In this document: piece after piece, positions 22,351-33,972 of the stretch | How the letters are laid out: every line of letters begins with the position of its first letter | Position numbering within the stretch: position 1 is the first letter of the stretch | DNA from: Biscogniauxia marginata | Taxonomy: Eukaryota; Ascomycota; Sordariomycetes; Xylariales; Xylariaceae | DNA: 64,000 nucleotides | Assembly: GCA_022695795.1 (NCBI GenBank) | Contig: MU404088.1 | Span: 211,459 to 275,458, forward strand | Direction: 5' to 3' | Translations under genes and position numbers: made by a program | Notes under the pieces: model-generated | What the model saw: only the letters and a program-made list of their open reading frames with translations | Told to the model about the DNA's origin: nothing | The model's database searches: none

Positions 22351-23415
22351 ATGGGCCGATTCTCTATCGTTACCGCTGCTCTAGCGCTCGTGGCTGTGGT
22401 CCACGGCCAATGCGGCTCCGGTACGCCAGATGCCAGCGTGAATGGCTCGGGGGGCTCCTACACTGCCACGAAGGGATCTGAGACGGTGTACTCAGGATCA
22501 GACTACCTCCAGGCGATTCAAGCGGCGCTGGACTCGATCGACAGCGGCCAGCGTGTCGCGGTCATCGCTTCGGGATCAATCGGCGCCAGCACCATCAGCA
22601 TCAGTAGCGGCAAGATCTTCGAGGGGTGCGGTACCATCGACGTGGGGAACCGGGCCGGGCACGGGGCTATCGAGTCGCTCGACACGACGGACGTGCAGAT
22701 CCCGTACCTGAGCATGACGGGGGACCCGTACTTCGGACTGCGCTTCTACGGCACGCAGAACCTCGCCCTCGGCGAGATCACCATGAACCTTAGCGGCGGG
22801 CTGGGCATCCGCTTCGAGCGCGACGAGGCCGCCAACGCCAACGTCTCTATGGACACCATCACCGTGACCGGCGCCGGTAGTCACGCCGTCGAGACCTGGA
22901 ACATCGACGGCCTGACCATCGGCAGCGTCGTGGCCCGCGACGTGGGAGAGTGCGGCTTGCTGCTGCAGACCACGACGAATGCCCAGGTGGGGCTTGTTGA
23001 CGGCGACAATGTCGCTGCGGGCAATGGATACGCCACCTTCCGCATGGCGAACAACAATGGACAGCTGGCCGATGGCAGCTACACACCCAATGTGTTCGTC
23101 GACAAGGTGGTCTCGCGCGGTGGCGGACGGGGCGTCTTCTGTGTCTCACAGTCCGGCGGCGCTGTCATCGAGGAAGTCGACCTCGCCGACAACGGTAACA
23201 ATGCGATCCTGATCGAGAACTGCTACAACCTTGCGATCAACGGCGGAACCGTTGAGGGCGGCGGTGAGGTTCGGATATCAGCGCGTGACGAGTTTCCGAA
23301 TACCAGCGACATCTCCATCACACTTACTGTGAATGGCAACACCGTGCGCGAGTCGCCATGTGGTGAAAATATTAGCTGGACCCTCTCAGGCGATGCTACC
23401 CAGAGCATTTGCTGA
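22351..23415 (+). CDS. Secreted right-handed beta-helix protein (pectate-lyase-like fold)
   Basis: This is an intronless ORF of 354 residues. A signal peptide (residues 1-19, RFSIVTAALALVAVVHG) is followed by a Gly/Ser-rich N-terminus. The body shows short repeating hydrophobic-polar strands such as GKIFEGCGTIDVGN, GLRFYGTQNLALGEI, HAVETWNIDGLTIG, AILIENCYNLAINGG and EVRISARDEF. These are the alternating pattern of a parallel beta-helix, as in pectate lyases and other carbohydrate-active proteins. Paired Cys near the C-terminus (SPCGEN, QSIC) may cap the helix. I cannot identify catalytic residues, so lyase activity is not claimed. GC and codon use are high and even, indicating a conserved, active gene. 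Confidence 0.75.
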   Translation: MGRFSIVTAALALVAVVHGQCGSGTPDASVNGSGGSYTATKGSETVYSGSDYLQAIQAALDSIDSGQRVAVIASGSIGASTISISSGKIFEGCGTIDVGNRAGHGAIESLDTTDVQIPYLSMTGDPYFGLRFYGTQNLALGEITMNLSGGLGIRFERDEAANANVSMDTITVTGAGSHAVETWNIDGLTIGSVVARDVGECGLLLQTTTNAQVGLVDGDNVAAGNGYATFRMANNNGQLADGSYTPNVFVDKVVSRGGGRGVFCVSQSGGAVIEEVDLADNGNNAILIENCYNLAINGGTVEGGGEVRISARDEFPNTSDISITLTVNGNTVRESPCGENISWTLSGDATQSIC

Positions 23416-24649
23416 TAATGATCGCTAACGACGAAGTCATTGACATGGATGCGACGAAAATTCTCGAGTTCGTATGCGTCGAGACACAAAATGAAGAAAA
23501 AATAAAACGAAAATAGATGAGGGCGTGAATCCCTTCGATAGTTAGGTCAGCCTCAACTCTAGCGATAGAAAGGGTGCGACCGATACAATTGTGAAATTTA
23601 ATACGTTCAACTTCCACTAGTGTATAAATTTTCATTACATCCAACTGGAGGCTTCATATAATGAATCTGCAGACGCAATACTGGATAAACTACCTATGTA
23701 AGCAGTCGACAGACCGCTTAGTTTACTTTCGTAAGGGTAAGCAGCTAGTAGACACATATTGACGGATTTTCTACATAATGCGCCCCTATTAATTACAGAA
23801 CACCTAGTCAGGACCAGGCATCAGCATCAGTTTACGAAGAAACCCCACCGACTTGATTTGTTGTCGTTACTCAGGAATGCTTGAGCCATTGTGGGAGAGC
23901 TGAAGCCTATCGAGATCCCGGAGAAGGAGGTTCTTTCATAGTCGTATGGAAGAGGAAGTCTTTAAAAGGAAGCCTCTGCATAGTTATAAGATGCACCTCT
24001 TGCGTTGACCAGTGATCAGATTACTTGGTTTGGACTACTTGTAACCCCCTACTGGCAATGAGAAAAACAACCCAGAAACCAGTGGCTTCTAGCCACGAGC
24101 TAGCTAGAGACGAGAATGAGGACTGGTCGACAGCAAGAACGACAAGACAGTGGAAATTTTTATAATCCTGTGGACGGCCTATTGCTTCCCAAGCCACCTA
24201 CCTTTAAGTGGCATTGGTAGCACCGATACAGACGATAAGTTGGAAACATCGGCAGAGGTTAGCATGCATTGTCCTCATTCCTTTCTATCGTTGTAATCGA
24301 CGAAACGTTAATGATCAGGGCTTCTAACGAGGTTGTACCATAATCATCTCGCAGTCCTGTCTCGCGAGCAAACCAGCTTTGAAATTGCACAGTTCAGCAT
24401 TGATACGTCCTGAGAGGAACATCGGGTAGGTGTTAATTTCGATAGATCTTGGAACTAAGAGAGCTATTAATACTTGCTACCATGATATACTATTTCCGTC
24501 TTGACCGTCTACTTCAACTCTGATTCAACTCTGACAAGGGAGGTATTATAATATTGAGAAATTTGGAAACTAAACCATTAAACGCCCTTGATATCTGTGG
24601 TAGTCTTTGAGCCAACCATTGCTTTAAACCCCCAACCCCCTAACAACGA
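23416..24649. other. Intergenic, nothing supported
   Basis: About 1.2 kb between the convergent beta-helix and class V PLP genes. No coding or repeat signal is recognised. Confidence 0.5.
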
Positions 24650-25888
24650 TTACAACGGCAACCCGCCATCGATGCCGGATTTCAATACTCGTATCAATCT
24701 CTCTACGTCGCTGATGTTGCTATAAAAACCAAACGAAATCCGTATGCCGAGGCGGTTAGGCGTCATCCTTATCCCTTGGCCGTCTAAGTGCGCTATCCAC
24801 TGCGGACCGCGCAAGTCCAAGATATAAAGATGCGGCGCGCGCTGGTCGCGAGCTCGAGGGCTAAGAACGTTGACGCCGAGTCGATCGCACTCTTCGATCA
24901 AGAGGTCACCAAGGGAATACAGATGCTCCTCCACGTCCCTCGGACCCATCGTGTCGATGTAGAAGCGGAGAAAGGCATTCGCGACTCCGGCCGCGATAAG
25001 GCTCAGGTTCTGGTGTTGGAATCGCCGCGCGTCTGGGTGGAAGACGATCGCATCTCCAGGGACGAGGTGATCGGGCCGCACGTTGCGTACGGCGCTAACG
25101 CTGACGATCGGGGGCGTCGGGTCAAGCTCCGCGACGACTCTAGGCTCTACGTATAGGGCCGCGATGCCGGTCGGGCAGTTGAGGCCCTTGTGCAGCGTGA
25201 ACGCCGCGGCGGACACGCCCATCGCCCTCACGTCGACCTCTGCGAAGCCGACGTGCTGTGCCAGGTCGGCCAGCACGTGGACGCCCTTCGGCCGGAACGC
25301 CGCGCAGATACCCGCCATGTCGTTGAGCTGCCCGGTATCGAACATGATAGAGCTGACGCCGATGGCCCGCGTGCGGGCATCGACGAACGGCCTGAACGTA
25401 TCGGCATTGGCGGCTGACGCTTTACGCGTTCTATCCACCTCTGCGACGGTCGGGATCTGTCTCACCTCGAGGCCGTCCTTCCACAGTGCCAACCATCCGT
25501 ATGCCTGATTGGGATATTCGTTGTCCAGTATGACCACGTTATCTCCGGGTTCAAAGCGTATGCTACGGATGAAGTCTCCCATACCCTCTGTGGTGTCTCT
25601 CGTGAAGGCTATCGACGAGGGCTCGGCGTTGATGCACCGGGCTAGTAGTTCGCGGGCCTCGCGCTCTCTTGCGAACCAGCTCGGCTTGGGACGTGCGTCG
25701 TACAAAGCCTCCGATGCATATCTAATAGTGGCTTCGTGTACAATGAGATTCGATGGGGGCGCAGATGCGGCATCCAGAAACGTGAGCCCTTCTTCTGCTA
25801 GCAAAGGAACAAGATGCCGGTAGGTAGAGAATTTCTCTGACAATATAGGCGCGGACGGCGTGAGATCTCTACTATGAGAGCTCTCCAA
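24650..25888 (-). CDS. Class V aminotransferase / cysteine desulfurase-like PLP enzyme, start codon missing
   Basis: The minus-strand frame is open for 412 codons from TTG at 25888, and for about 40 codons further upstream. PLP residues are visible: Asp208 in VLADLAQHVGF and the Schiff-base lysine Lys234 in FTLHKGLNCPTG. FTRDTTEGMGDF, VVILDNEYPNQAYGW and the C-terminal NRLGIRISFGFYSN are family-like (isopenicillin-N-epimerase / Csd group). The substrate is unknown. No in-frame ATG precedes residue 103, far too late. An ATA at 25934-25936 stands where an ATG start would give a natural N-terminus, so the start may have been lost by a G-to-A change. The first eight codons and the upstream region lie in a tandemly duplicated, RIP-mutated unit. 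The body has no stops. It may be a very recent pseudogene or use an unseen upstream exon. Confidence 0.7.
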   Translation of the reverse strand: MESSHSRDLTPSAPILSEKFSTYRHLVPLLAEEGLTFLDAASAPPSNLIVHEATIRYASEALYDARPKPSWFAREREARELLARCINAEPSSIAFTRDTTEGMGDFIRSIRFEPGDNVVILDNEYPNQAYGWLALWKDGLEVRQIPTVAEVDRTRKASAANADTFRPFVDARTRAIGVSSIMFDTGQLNDMAGICAAFRPKGVHVLADLAQHVGFAEVDVRAMGVSAAAFTLHKGLNCPTGIAALYVEPRVVAELDPTPPIVSVSAVRNVRPDHLVPGDAIVFHPDARRFQHQNLSLIAAGVANAFLRFYIDTMGPRDVEEHLYSLGDLLIEECDRLGVNVLSPRARDQRAPHLYILDLRGPQWIAHLDGQGIRMTPNRLGIRISFGFYSNISDVERLIRVLKSGIDGGLPL

Positions 25889-27154
25889 AGTACCTCGCCG
25901 TCCAAGGGTTGCGTCCGCAACGAAAGTGATAGTTATGGATGTAGCTAGACTGATATCTTCAATCGGGCGATATGGGAATTTAAGAGTAGCGTAGATGGAC
26001 CTCGTTGAAAGTCACGATATTCCCGTTTGTTAAGTGGTATTATTTATTATGCAGACCCCGCTTTGGATGTTTTGGTTGTAGCTTCGATCAATCCGATATT
26101 GGCTTTAAGAGGAAGGCTCGTATTATTACTATAATATTAATGGGTTTGTTAAAAAGGAGGCTAATAATTTTGCTTTATAATTAGGTGATAATGGATATAT
26201 GGTATATTACATAGTTATTATAAGTAAAATAAAATATATAGTATGAGCTAAGACTCTATTTACTGTTTAGTATTATGACTAGATGAGTTTTTTAAAGTTT
26301 TGCTTTAACTTAAATAAGACGTTTATCGATTCTTTTTTTATGCGATTTTTTCTTTCTTGGTTAAAAAAAAACCGAATAATATAAGTTACTTGTGGACCTT
26401 ATTGGTATGCGACTTTAATATGTGAAGTATAAAGCCTGTGATATACCTTAAACTAGTTCTGAGATTAGAGGACGTTGTTTTATTATAGTTTAGCTTTAAG
26501 GCTTTTAATCGAGTTTATTTATCGCTGAGCTTGTAGATGATATTATGGACTTTAATAAAGGCAAGTTTATTTAACGTTTCTTTTTATAGCCTTTAGGCGA
26601 TTTGTTTACCCTTTGAAGTGTAAATTAAAGGGGTTATGTTAATTTTTCCTAGTTAGTAAAATGTTAAAGAGATTCTTTAACGAAGCAGGTACTTACGGCT
26701 TTAGTTTTCCTCCGTTTACCATCTAACCGTGCGACCCTTTTCCCTGCTTCGTGGTAGCATTGATAATAACACGGGAGCCGATATGTGGTGCTCGGCCGAA
26801 CAACTAGAAGTAAATAGCAAGCATGTATATAATAATGATGTTTTAGGCATCCCGGCTTAGGTTAGACGAGTGGCAAAGCCCCGGGGAGGCCGCGTTAACG
26901 ATGGCTATCGATGGGGGCACCCGTTTCGCGAGCTTAGTCAGAAAGAGTTAGCTTAGAAGCTTGGAAGTGCCGTAGCGCTTATACGTATTCCACTTGGCCG
27001 TCTTGTTGTTTAGTGCGGGTAATAAAGGGTCCGCGTGTTTCTCCTTGAACTTGGTTATATCTGTAGTGTTAAATGAGACGATTGTGATCTTCCTGGGTGT
27101 GGTGGCCGAGTTCTTGGCCTTGAGTATCGGTAGGAGTAACAGCACCAGTAGCAC
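25864..27154. repeat. 1291-bp tandem duplication, copy 1
   Basis: The unit starts gatctctactatgagagc and ends ccagtagcac, abutting copy 2 directly. It contains the first codons and promoter of the class V PLP gene, an AT-rich spacer, and the C-terminal part of the SDR. It differs from copy 2 at many sites, nearly all C/T or G/A transitions, as expected of RIP. Confidence 0.92.
26693..27154 (-). pseudogene. SDR C-terminal fragment (duplicated, RIP-mutated)
   Basis: This is the truncated counterpart of the SDR at 27984-28907. It begins at the duplication junction 27154 with VLLVLLLLPILKAK sequence and runs to YGTSK, then LLS and a stop at the site where copy 2 also has a stop. It lacks the NAD-binding half. 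Substitutions against copy 2 such as Asp to Asn, Glu to Lys and Gly to Ser are all G-to-A changes on the coding strand. Confidence 0.8.
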
Positions 27155-28445
27155 GATCTCTACTATGAGAGCTCTCTAAAGTACCTCGCCGTCCAAGGGT
27201 TGCGTCCGCAACGAAAGTGATAGTTATGGATGTAGCTAGACTAATATCTTCAATCGGGCGATATAGGAATTTAAGAGTAGCGTAAATAGACCTCGTTAAA
27301 AGTCATGATATTCCCGTTTATTAAGTAGTATTACTTACTATGTAGACCCCGCTTTAGATGTTTTGGTTATAGTTTCGATTAATCCGATATTAGCTTTAAG
27401 AGGAAGGCTCGCATTATTATTATAATATCAATGGGTTTGCTAAAAAGGAGGTTAATAATTTTGCTTTATAATTAGGTAATAATGGATATATAGTATATTA
27501 CATAGTTATTATAAGTAAAATAAAATATATAGTACGAGTTAAAACTTTATCCGCTATTTAGTATTATAACCGGATAAGTTTTTTAAAGCTTTACTTTAAC
27601 TTAAATAAGACGTTTATCGATTCTCTTTTTATGCGATTTTTTCTTTTTTGGTTAAAAGAAAACCGAATAATATAAGTTACTTATGGACCTTACTAGCATG
27701 CGATTTTAACATGTGAAGCACAAAGCCTGTGATACACCTTAAACCAGTTCTAAGATTAAAGGACGTTGTTTTATTATAGTTTAACTCTAAAGCTCTTAAC
27801 CGAGTTTATTTATCGCTAAGCTTGTAAATGATATTATAGACTTTAGTAAAAGCAAGTTTATCTAATATCTCCTTTTATAGCCTCTAGGTGACCCGTTTAC
27901 CCTTTGAAATGTAAACTAAAGGGGCTATGCTAATTTTTCCTAGTCAGTAAAATGTTGAAAAGATTCTTTAACGAAGTAGGTATTTACGGCCTTAGTTTTC
28001 CTCCGTCTACCATCTAACCGTGCGACCCCTCTCCCTGCTTCGCGGCAGCATCGATAACAACACGGGAGTCGATATGTGGTGCTCGGCCGAACAACTAGAA
28101 GTAAATAGCAAGCATGTACATGATAATAATGTTTTAGGCATCCCGGCTCAGGTTAGACGAGTGGCAGAGCCCCGGGGAGGCCGCGTTGACGATGGCTACC
28201 GATGGGGGCACCCGTTTCGCGAGCTTAATCAAAAAGAGTTAGCCTAGAAGCTTGGAAGTGCCGTAGCGCTCGTACGTATCCCACTTGGCCGTCTTGTCGT
28301 CTAGTGCGGGCAATAAAGGGTCCGCGTGTCTCTCCTCGAACTTGGTCATACCCGCAGTGTCAGATGAGACGATTGTGATCTTCCCGGGTGTGGTGGCCGA
28401 GTTCTTGGCCTTGAGTATCGGTAGGAGTAACAGCACCAGTAGCAC
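27155..28445. repeat. 1291-bp tandem duplication, copy 2
   Basis: A second copy in the same orientation as 25864-27154, offset by exactly 1291 bases. Its left part is more mutated than copy 1 (for example Cgtagatgg to Cgtaaatag near 27290), while its right part, joined to the rest of the SDR gene, is less mutated. After 28445 the sequence continues into unique SDR coding sequence. Confidence 0.92.
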
Positions 28446-28907
28446 GGTAGAGAGATAGTTAGTCTGCACGTCCTCTTCATGGCCTGTTGATGGATTGATG
28501 TTCATTGTGTTTCTGAGAATTCCGGCATTGAGCACGACTATTTCTAGCCGCTCGAGTTGATCTGCACGCTGAGTGAAACTGGTGACAGAGTCGTAGTCTA
28601 GCATATCAAGCTTCCACACCTCTATGGCTCCCATTATGAGCTTTCTCTCACCAGAAAGCTCTTCGGCGACAGCTTGGCCTTTAGCCTCATCTCGTACAGC
28701 GAAAATGAGCTTGCTCAGTCCGAGATCAAGGAGCTGGCGGGCAACTTCTAAGCCTATTCCTTGGTTAGCTCCCGTGACAATAGCGGTTTTGCCGCTGAGA
28801 TCAGCATCTCGGGGTGAGATTGCAGGAGGGGTTTCGAAGAGCTGGCGCTTGAACCAGTGGGATCTGCTCGCATATCTCTCAGGCGAGACGTCGAATGTGA
28901 CGGCCAT
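27984..28907 (-). pseudogene. Short-chain dehydrogenase/reductase, inactivated 3' half
   Basis: The ATG at 28907 opens 222 intact codons. TGANQGIG near residue 43 is the NAD(P) motif, VLNAGILRNT is the NNAG-like motif, and Y215-G-T-S-K219 is the catalytic YxxxK. Three residues after the lysine the frame meets TAA at 28239, but beyond it the same frame reads LFLIKLAKRVPPS, AIVNAASPGL and LSRDA, then later DSRVVIDAA and EGSHG, clear SDR C-terminal sequence. It is interrupted by further TAA/TAG codons, each one C-to-T change from CAA or CAG. The broken part is exactly the portion inside the tandem duplication. The gene was therefore most likely intact before duplication and RIP. The truncated protein might fold poorly; function is unlikely. 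Confidence 0.85.
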
Positions 28908-29814
28908 ATTAATATTGAATAGGCTCTTCTGTAGCGCGTCGGCTATTAAATTTCTCTAAATGAAGTTCTAAGCTTGGGAGGCAAAAGCTATCTTGATCAA
29001 AGTCAAGAACTGTGAGACCACAGTATGGGGTAATAGATAATACGCGCAAATGGGGGACCGACCGTGACAGCCACTGAGTAATAGACAATTCGATTAGCTG
29101 GAGCTCTAGTAAGCAGATCACAGGACAATGCCGCTGACGATCATGTCGTGTAACCTGGGGATGGCTCAGCATGAGACCATGTCTCTGAATAGATGTATAT
29201 TAGGGGGCCCTCGACCAATCCCCAATAAAATCATCCCTCTCAACAGCTCGGATAAAGCCGTTATTTGCCTCAATACCAGGATTCTGTCCCGAGGGGTGAG
29301 TCAATATTAACACATGTCTAACATTATGCAACACTATATGTGCTACGAAACCTCTTGATATTATCTCTAGACCCTCAATAGATATGATTTTCTAGTTCTG
29401 ATGTGAAGCAGCCAGGGAACCTGGACGTTGTGTTCCCAGCCTTTCTGATTATTCACTTCCGGCCATGTTGTAACAACGAAGCATGTCATTCAAGCAATTT
29501 AGGTCCATCTAACTGAGTGGGCCGCGTTCCCATGGAGGGACATGGTGGTGCTAAGCTTTATACATAATATATACAGTTATTATTCAAGATATCTATATTA
29601 GGGGGGTATAAATCAACTTTTCTTCCCTTTATGGTTATGTGCAAAGAATTTCAAAGCAAGTACAAACTATGTTAAAAGAGGATTCCCCCCCTGAACTCCA
29701 GCGCTAGATATAAGTTCCGCAAATTAAAAGTATCTAAAGTAAAATATGAGTATTATAGCTGCGCAATAAATGCAGCCCTCCTCGTTCGCCGTCGCATGTT
29801 TTTATTATCTTTAC
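28908..29814. other. Intergenic, nothing supported
   Basis: About 0.9 kb with short ORFs only. It holds the upstream region of the SDR and the 3' side of the Ser/Thr-rich gene. Confidence 0.5.
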
Positions 29815-31722
29815 TTAAGCCCGCACAGTGGCTGTGGTGGTCTCCATATCTGTGGTGGTGGTTGTTGTCGTGACAACTTCCTTCTCTGTCACTGTTACCG
29901 TCACAGGGCCTGCAGAGGCCGTAGCTCCGAGATCAATCAGCTTAGCAGTCGTCATCGCAGGTCTATTGTCCCTATCACCAAAGAAGAAATCGAAAGGATT
30001 CGACGTCCTACCATCTTGGGGTATAACTTGTAATGATGTAGGGGTGGGTAGAGGGATAAATAAGCTGGTCGTAGTCTGCTCCTGGGGTTCAGAGGCGGGT
30101 GTGGTAGAAGATGACGAGGTTGTGGAAGGGGTTTCAGATGACGTCGAAGATGTTGAGGGTGTGACGGTGATAGTGGAGGTGATAATTTGCGGGGTTGACG
30201 TTGAGCTCGAACTTGAACTTGTCGATCTAGTCACAGTAACCATTGTCGTAAATATGGTGCTCGTCGAAGTGCTAGGCTGAAAAGCAGAGGAGGAAGTAGA
30301 TGGTTGCACAGGGGCCGAAGAACTTGATAATTCAACAGGAACTGCGGAAGTCGATGACTGAAGAGAAGCCGAGGTGGTTGTAGGTGATGATGCAGCCGGC
30401 AAGCTTGGCGTGACAGTGACTTGGCTTATCGTCGTCACTGTTGGTGTGACTGTGACAGTAATCCCCGTGTCTGAAGCAGAGCCAACGGGGGCAGAGCTTG
30501 ATACCGCCGGAACTGAACCACCCAGAGCATTCTCGACAGTGGCAGCATCGCAACACCCAACTTGAACGCCGGCAGTGATATTCATCGGAAGTGCATAGCA
30601 AACCAAGTTCCCTGAGCAAGGTAGAATCTGAAATGCCCCAGCGCTAGAACACTGGCCAATGTTGCCATTGACACAGGCGACTTGGCCTGACACGCAGGCT
30701 GACGCTTCTGTTAGTCCAGAAAACACTTCATTATAATGTATTGCCTCTGCGACATTGCTAACAAATGTGTCTGGGGAGATGGTTGCTGTGGATGCTGGTA
30801 CGGAGCTGATGACGGTTGGGACATCGCCGTTGAATGTACCAGTCGCTGAGACGGAACGCGAGACATAAGACGACTTCACAATAGTTTTGAAAGAAGCCGA
30901 TGTTTCATACCCAGAGCCTGTCGGATGCACAGTGGATGAACTTGATGTAACAGGGTCTGAAGTTGCAGTACTCGCAGTGCTTGGCGGCGCTGATATCGTG
31001 CTGAGGCGTGCCGGGGCTGTAGAAGAACTCGGCTGGGAACCTGTTAAGAAAGGTATTGGTTTCGGGTGACCGTCATTGGCGACACTGGATACTGTCCCGA
31101 TTGCGCTACTAGAGACCGCGGTTTTAGATGTAGTCGTGGCCGGGCTTGACGACGTCGCAGCGACACTCGAGCTAGAGGGAGCCTTGGCAGTCGAGCTCGA
31201 TCCAACTGGCACGGTAGAAGACGGGAAAATATCAAACGAGGGAATGGTATTAGTGTTCGCTTGGCTAGAGCTAGTTCCGGTCTCGATTAAAGTAAAAGAC
31301 CGAGATATTGACGTAGAAGAAGTCTTAGCTGGGCTACTGCTTGACTCAAGACCTGTTGAAGAAACTGTTATCGAAACAGTGCTTGCACTTTGGGTAACTG
31401 AGCTGGCAGGTGAAGTAGAAGTCGTTGAATATGTGACGGGAGATTGAGTTGAAGATAACGCCGTCGATTCAGCCGGTGTTGATGAGAAAATATCGGGGGC
31501 AGAAGAGATTTTTGATGGGATCGTCGAAGTGGTGGAGTTAGAGAATCTCTTGAATGCCATTGGCTTTCTGGCTATGTTCTCTCGTCTCAGTCTATTTTGT
31601 GTTAGTTAATGACAAGACGGTTGGATTAGAGTGATTACTTACCTCCCCTCTCGCCTCAGCAGGCCTGCCGCTGAGGCCCCCGAGAATAAAAGAAAGTTGA
31701 AGAAAAGAACGGATATTTGCAT
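29815..31722 (-). CDS. Secreted Ser/Thr-rich protein with CBM19-like chitin-binding module
   Basis: Two exons, complement(29815-31591, 31643-31722), give 618 residues; the 51-base intron has gtaagt and aatag ends. Exon 1 supplies the signal peptide MQISVLFFNFLLFSGASAAG, missing if only the long ORF is taken. The rest is dominated by Ser, Thr, Pro and Ala, typical of heavily O-glycosylated wall proteins. Near the middle a Cys-rich island reads SACVSGQVACVNGNIGQCSS, followed by ILPCSGNLVCYALP and QVGCCDAATVENALG. Its spacing matches the carbohydrate-binding family 19 chitin-binding module. A second Ser/Thr block and the C-terminal TTTTTTDMETTT follow. No catalytic domain and no clear GPI signal are visible. 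It is probably a cell-wall or extracellular chitin-binding protein. Confidence 0.75.
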
Positions 31723-33972
31723 TTGAGGATTTTCGGAATGAATTTTTGGGGATATAGAAAAGAAGTGAAATAGGTATGATTTGAAAAAAAGAAACGAATG
31801 AGAATATGGCGGAGACAGCGTTAGGTTTCAGCAGATACGGAGCAACACCAATTCATATCCTCCGACGAGGCGATAAAGGGCACGTTCTCCTCAAAGAGAC
31901 GATTGTATCCGTTTAGATTGAAATAAGAGTATGGATATTTTGGGACATGGTAGACAATAAGAAAGTGTTCTTGGTCGATGAGAGGAGAGCAACAAAGGAA
32001 ATCGGCAAGAAAACAAAGAGTCACAACTTCATGAAGATAGCTCGCCTAGATCCGCCAGGGCTAGACAATGATCGGTCAGCTGGGAAGATCATTGCAGATC
32101 GAAGGGAGAGAGCTTGCATCTTGTATGAACACAAGCAACAGCTTAGATGCGGGTGATTATTCGCATGGGGGCCCAGTTACCGTCCAGCTGAGCCCATGAC
32201 AAGTTCGAACTGGGTTTCGCTGGGATTTCGTGCACCATGATGCGTCGGAATCCAAGATTGCGGCCCATCGAGAGGACCTCATAGCTCGCCCTGGATGGTC
32301 CAATCCAGAAGTATTGGGCTACATCATCCCAGCGACTTGGATAGGGCTTGAATTACTTGAGCTACTAGCTGCTGCTGTATTGGCGGCACACTAGGGTTCG
32401 GAAAGCGTTGGTTAAGCGCTGCTCAGGGTTTGACAAGACCCTTAAACTCGTGTTTCGCCGGGTCGAGTTGCGAAGACGCGCGGTAGTTTATTATTGGCAG
32501 CTTTCATTTCCTGGCGGGCGCATAGAATCCCGTGAACCAATCGCTACGCTTGGCCTACATTATCTGCGACCGGCCGCTAAACCCACGTCACGTTGCAGGG
32601 GGGAGGGGAGTAGTTCTGCTGTCCACCCAAACTTCTTGGCTTGATTGGGCGGAGCATGTATTCTGTAAGCTGGAGTGATGATTCTGGACCTTAACCATCA
32701 CATTATTTCTCTGACTTTGTCTAAAAGATATAATAATGGAATTGGACAAAGAGGGTTTCTGAATAAAGCGGCAAATTTACTCGTGATCTAGTCTTTAGTT
32801 AGTCACAACCGCATTATACTAACCTAGAGACAATTCATGTTGACGGCCACTTGACTAACAACTTGCCCCCATTTCTGACAGGGGTGGATTACAAACCTAC
32901 ACAAACCAAACTGACGGCTGTCCAAGGTGAAGCCAACTATCAAACCCGTTGATGATACTTTCTTTGGCCATATTTAAGACCCGAAGCGGGACTGGCCGTC
33001 TCCCGACGGATCATAAATTCAATGCACGGCGCGAAAATCGGTTCTTGGATTTGACATATCTTACAAACCATCGAGTCATTTCTTAATTACTGGCATTCCG
33101 ATACGTAGTGTTCGTCAGATAGGAGATTATGAAAGACCGATTGTTAGTGCTTGGTTGCTAATGCCAACTGCTATGGTTCTCTCGTTGGAGTCTCGATAGG
33201 GCTAAGAGATATGTGGTATGTTGCATGCTACATGTTACCACAGGCGCTTATAGGTCAATTTATATGCCGCGAAGACGAAGCCAGGTAGCGGTAGCCTCTA
33301 CAATACGTGTCTCATGCTTTGCGATAATCTAGGGGCCGTTGACAGTATCAATATTTTGCCTAATTATATGTGAGTTGGGGCGTCACACATATGCAAACGT
33401 TTCAGTCTCAGACAATTTGAGCCCAATATTCGATGAGGTAATGTAGATGCGGAAGATATTTGCCTTGGCAGATTCAACTAGGTATGGAAGGCCTACTTCC
33501 ACCTGTGCATACGATTCGCATCGTTGAGTTCACTAGGAACTACAAGTAGCGGGCATGCTTTTATCATTTGGTAAAAACCCAAATTGGACAAATTGAGTTT
33601 CTTGATTGGAAACTGATTCTCAGTAGTACTATCTCTATTACTTAAAATAAATATATTGTGTGTTGAACAGATTATCATTGGCATCGAAGTATGGATTGTT
33701 CGCAAATTTCTAACAGATACCTACAATTTTAACGACACATTCTTTGGTAGGCATTAGCATAAAGAGTACAACACCTACAGGGTATCAAGGCGACTTTATA
33801 ATCATATGATTTCTAAAGTTGACGTTGCTAGATCCAAATTGCGTAATTCTAAGTTCAATCATCATGTGCTTTACGTAAAGCAACAATCGTGTGGACATGA
33901 GGCAAGTGTAGATTTAAAAAAAATTAGTATAAGAATTGCCGGCTCTCTTACAAAGCAACCTGTTTGCTATGT
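31723..33972. other. Long intergenic stretch, nothing firm
   Basis: About 2.2 kb. Short ORFs (31947-32156, 32408-32644) have no motifs. The part next to the Ser/Thr-rich gene is its promoter. I see no transposon ends or RNA genes. Confidence 0.5.

Noticed and set aside
28020..28247. Plus-strand ORF of 75 residues in the duplicated unit
   Set aside because: Antisense of the SDR C-terminal relic.
30374..31447. Plus-strand ORFs rich in Val/Glu
   Set aside because: Antisense of the Ser/Thr-rich coding sequence, whose codons read as Val/Glu/Asp on the other strand.
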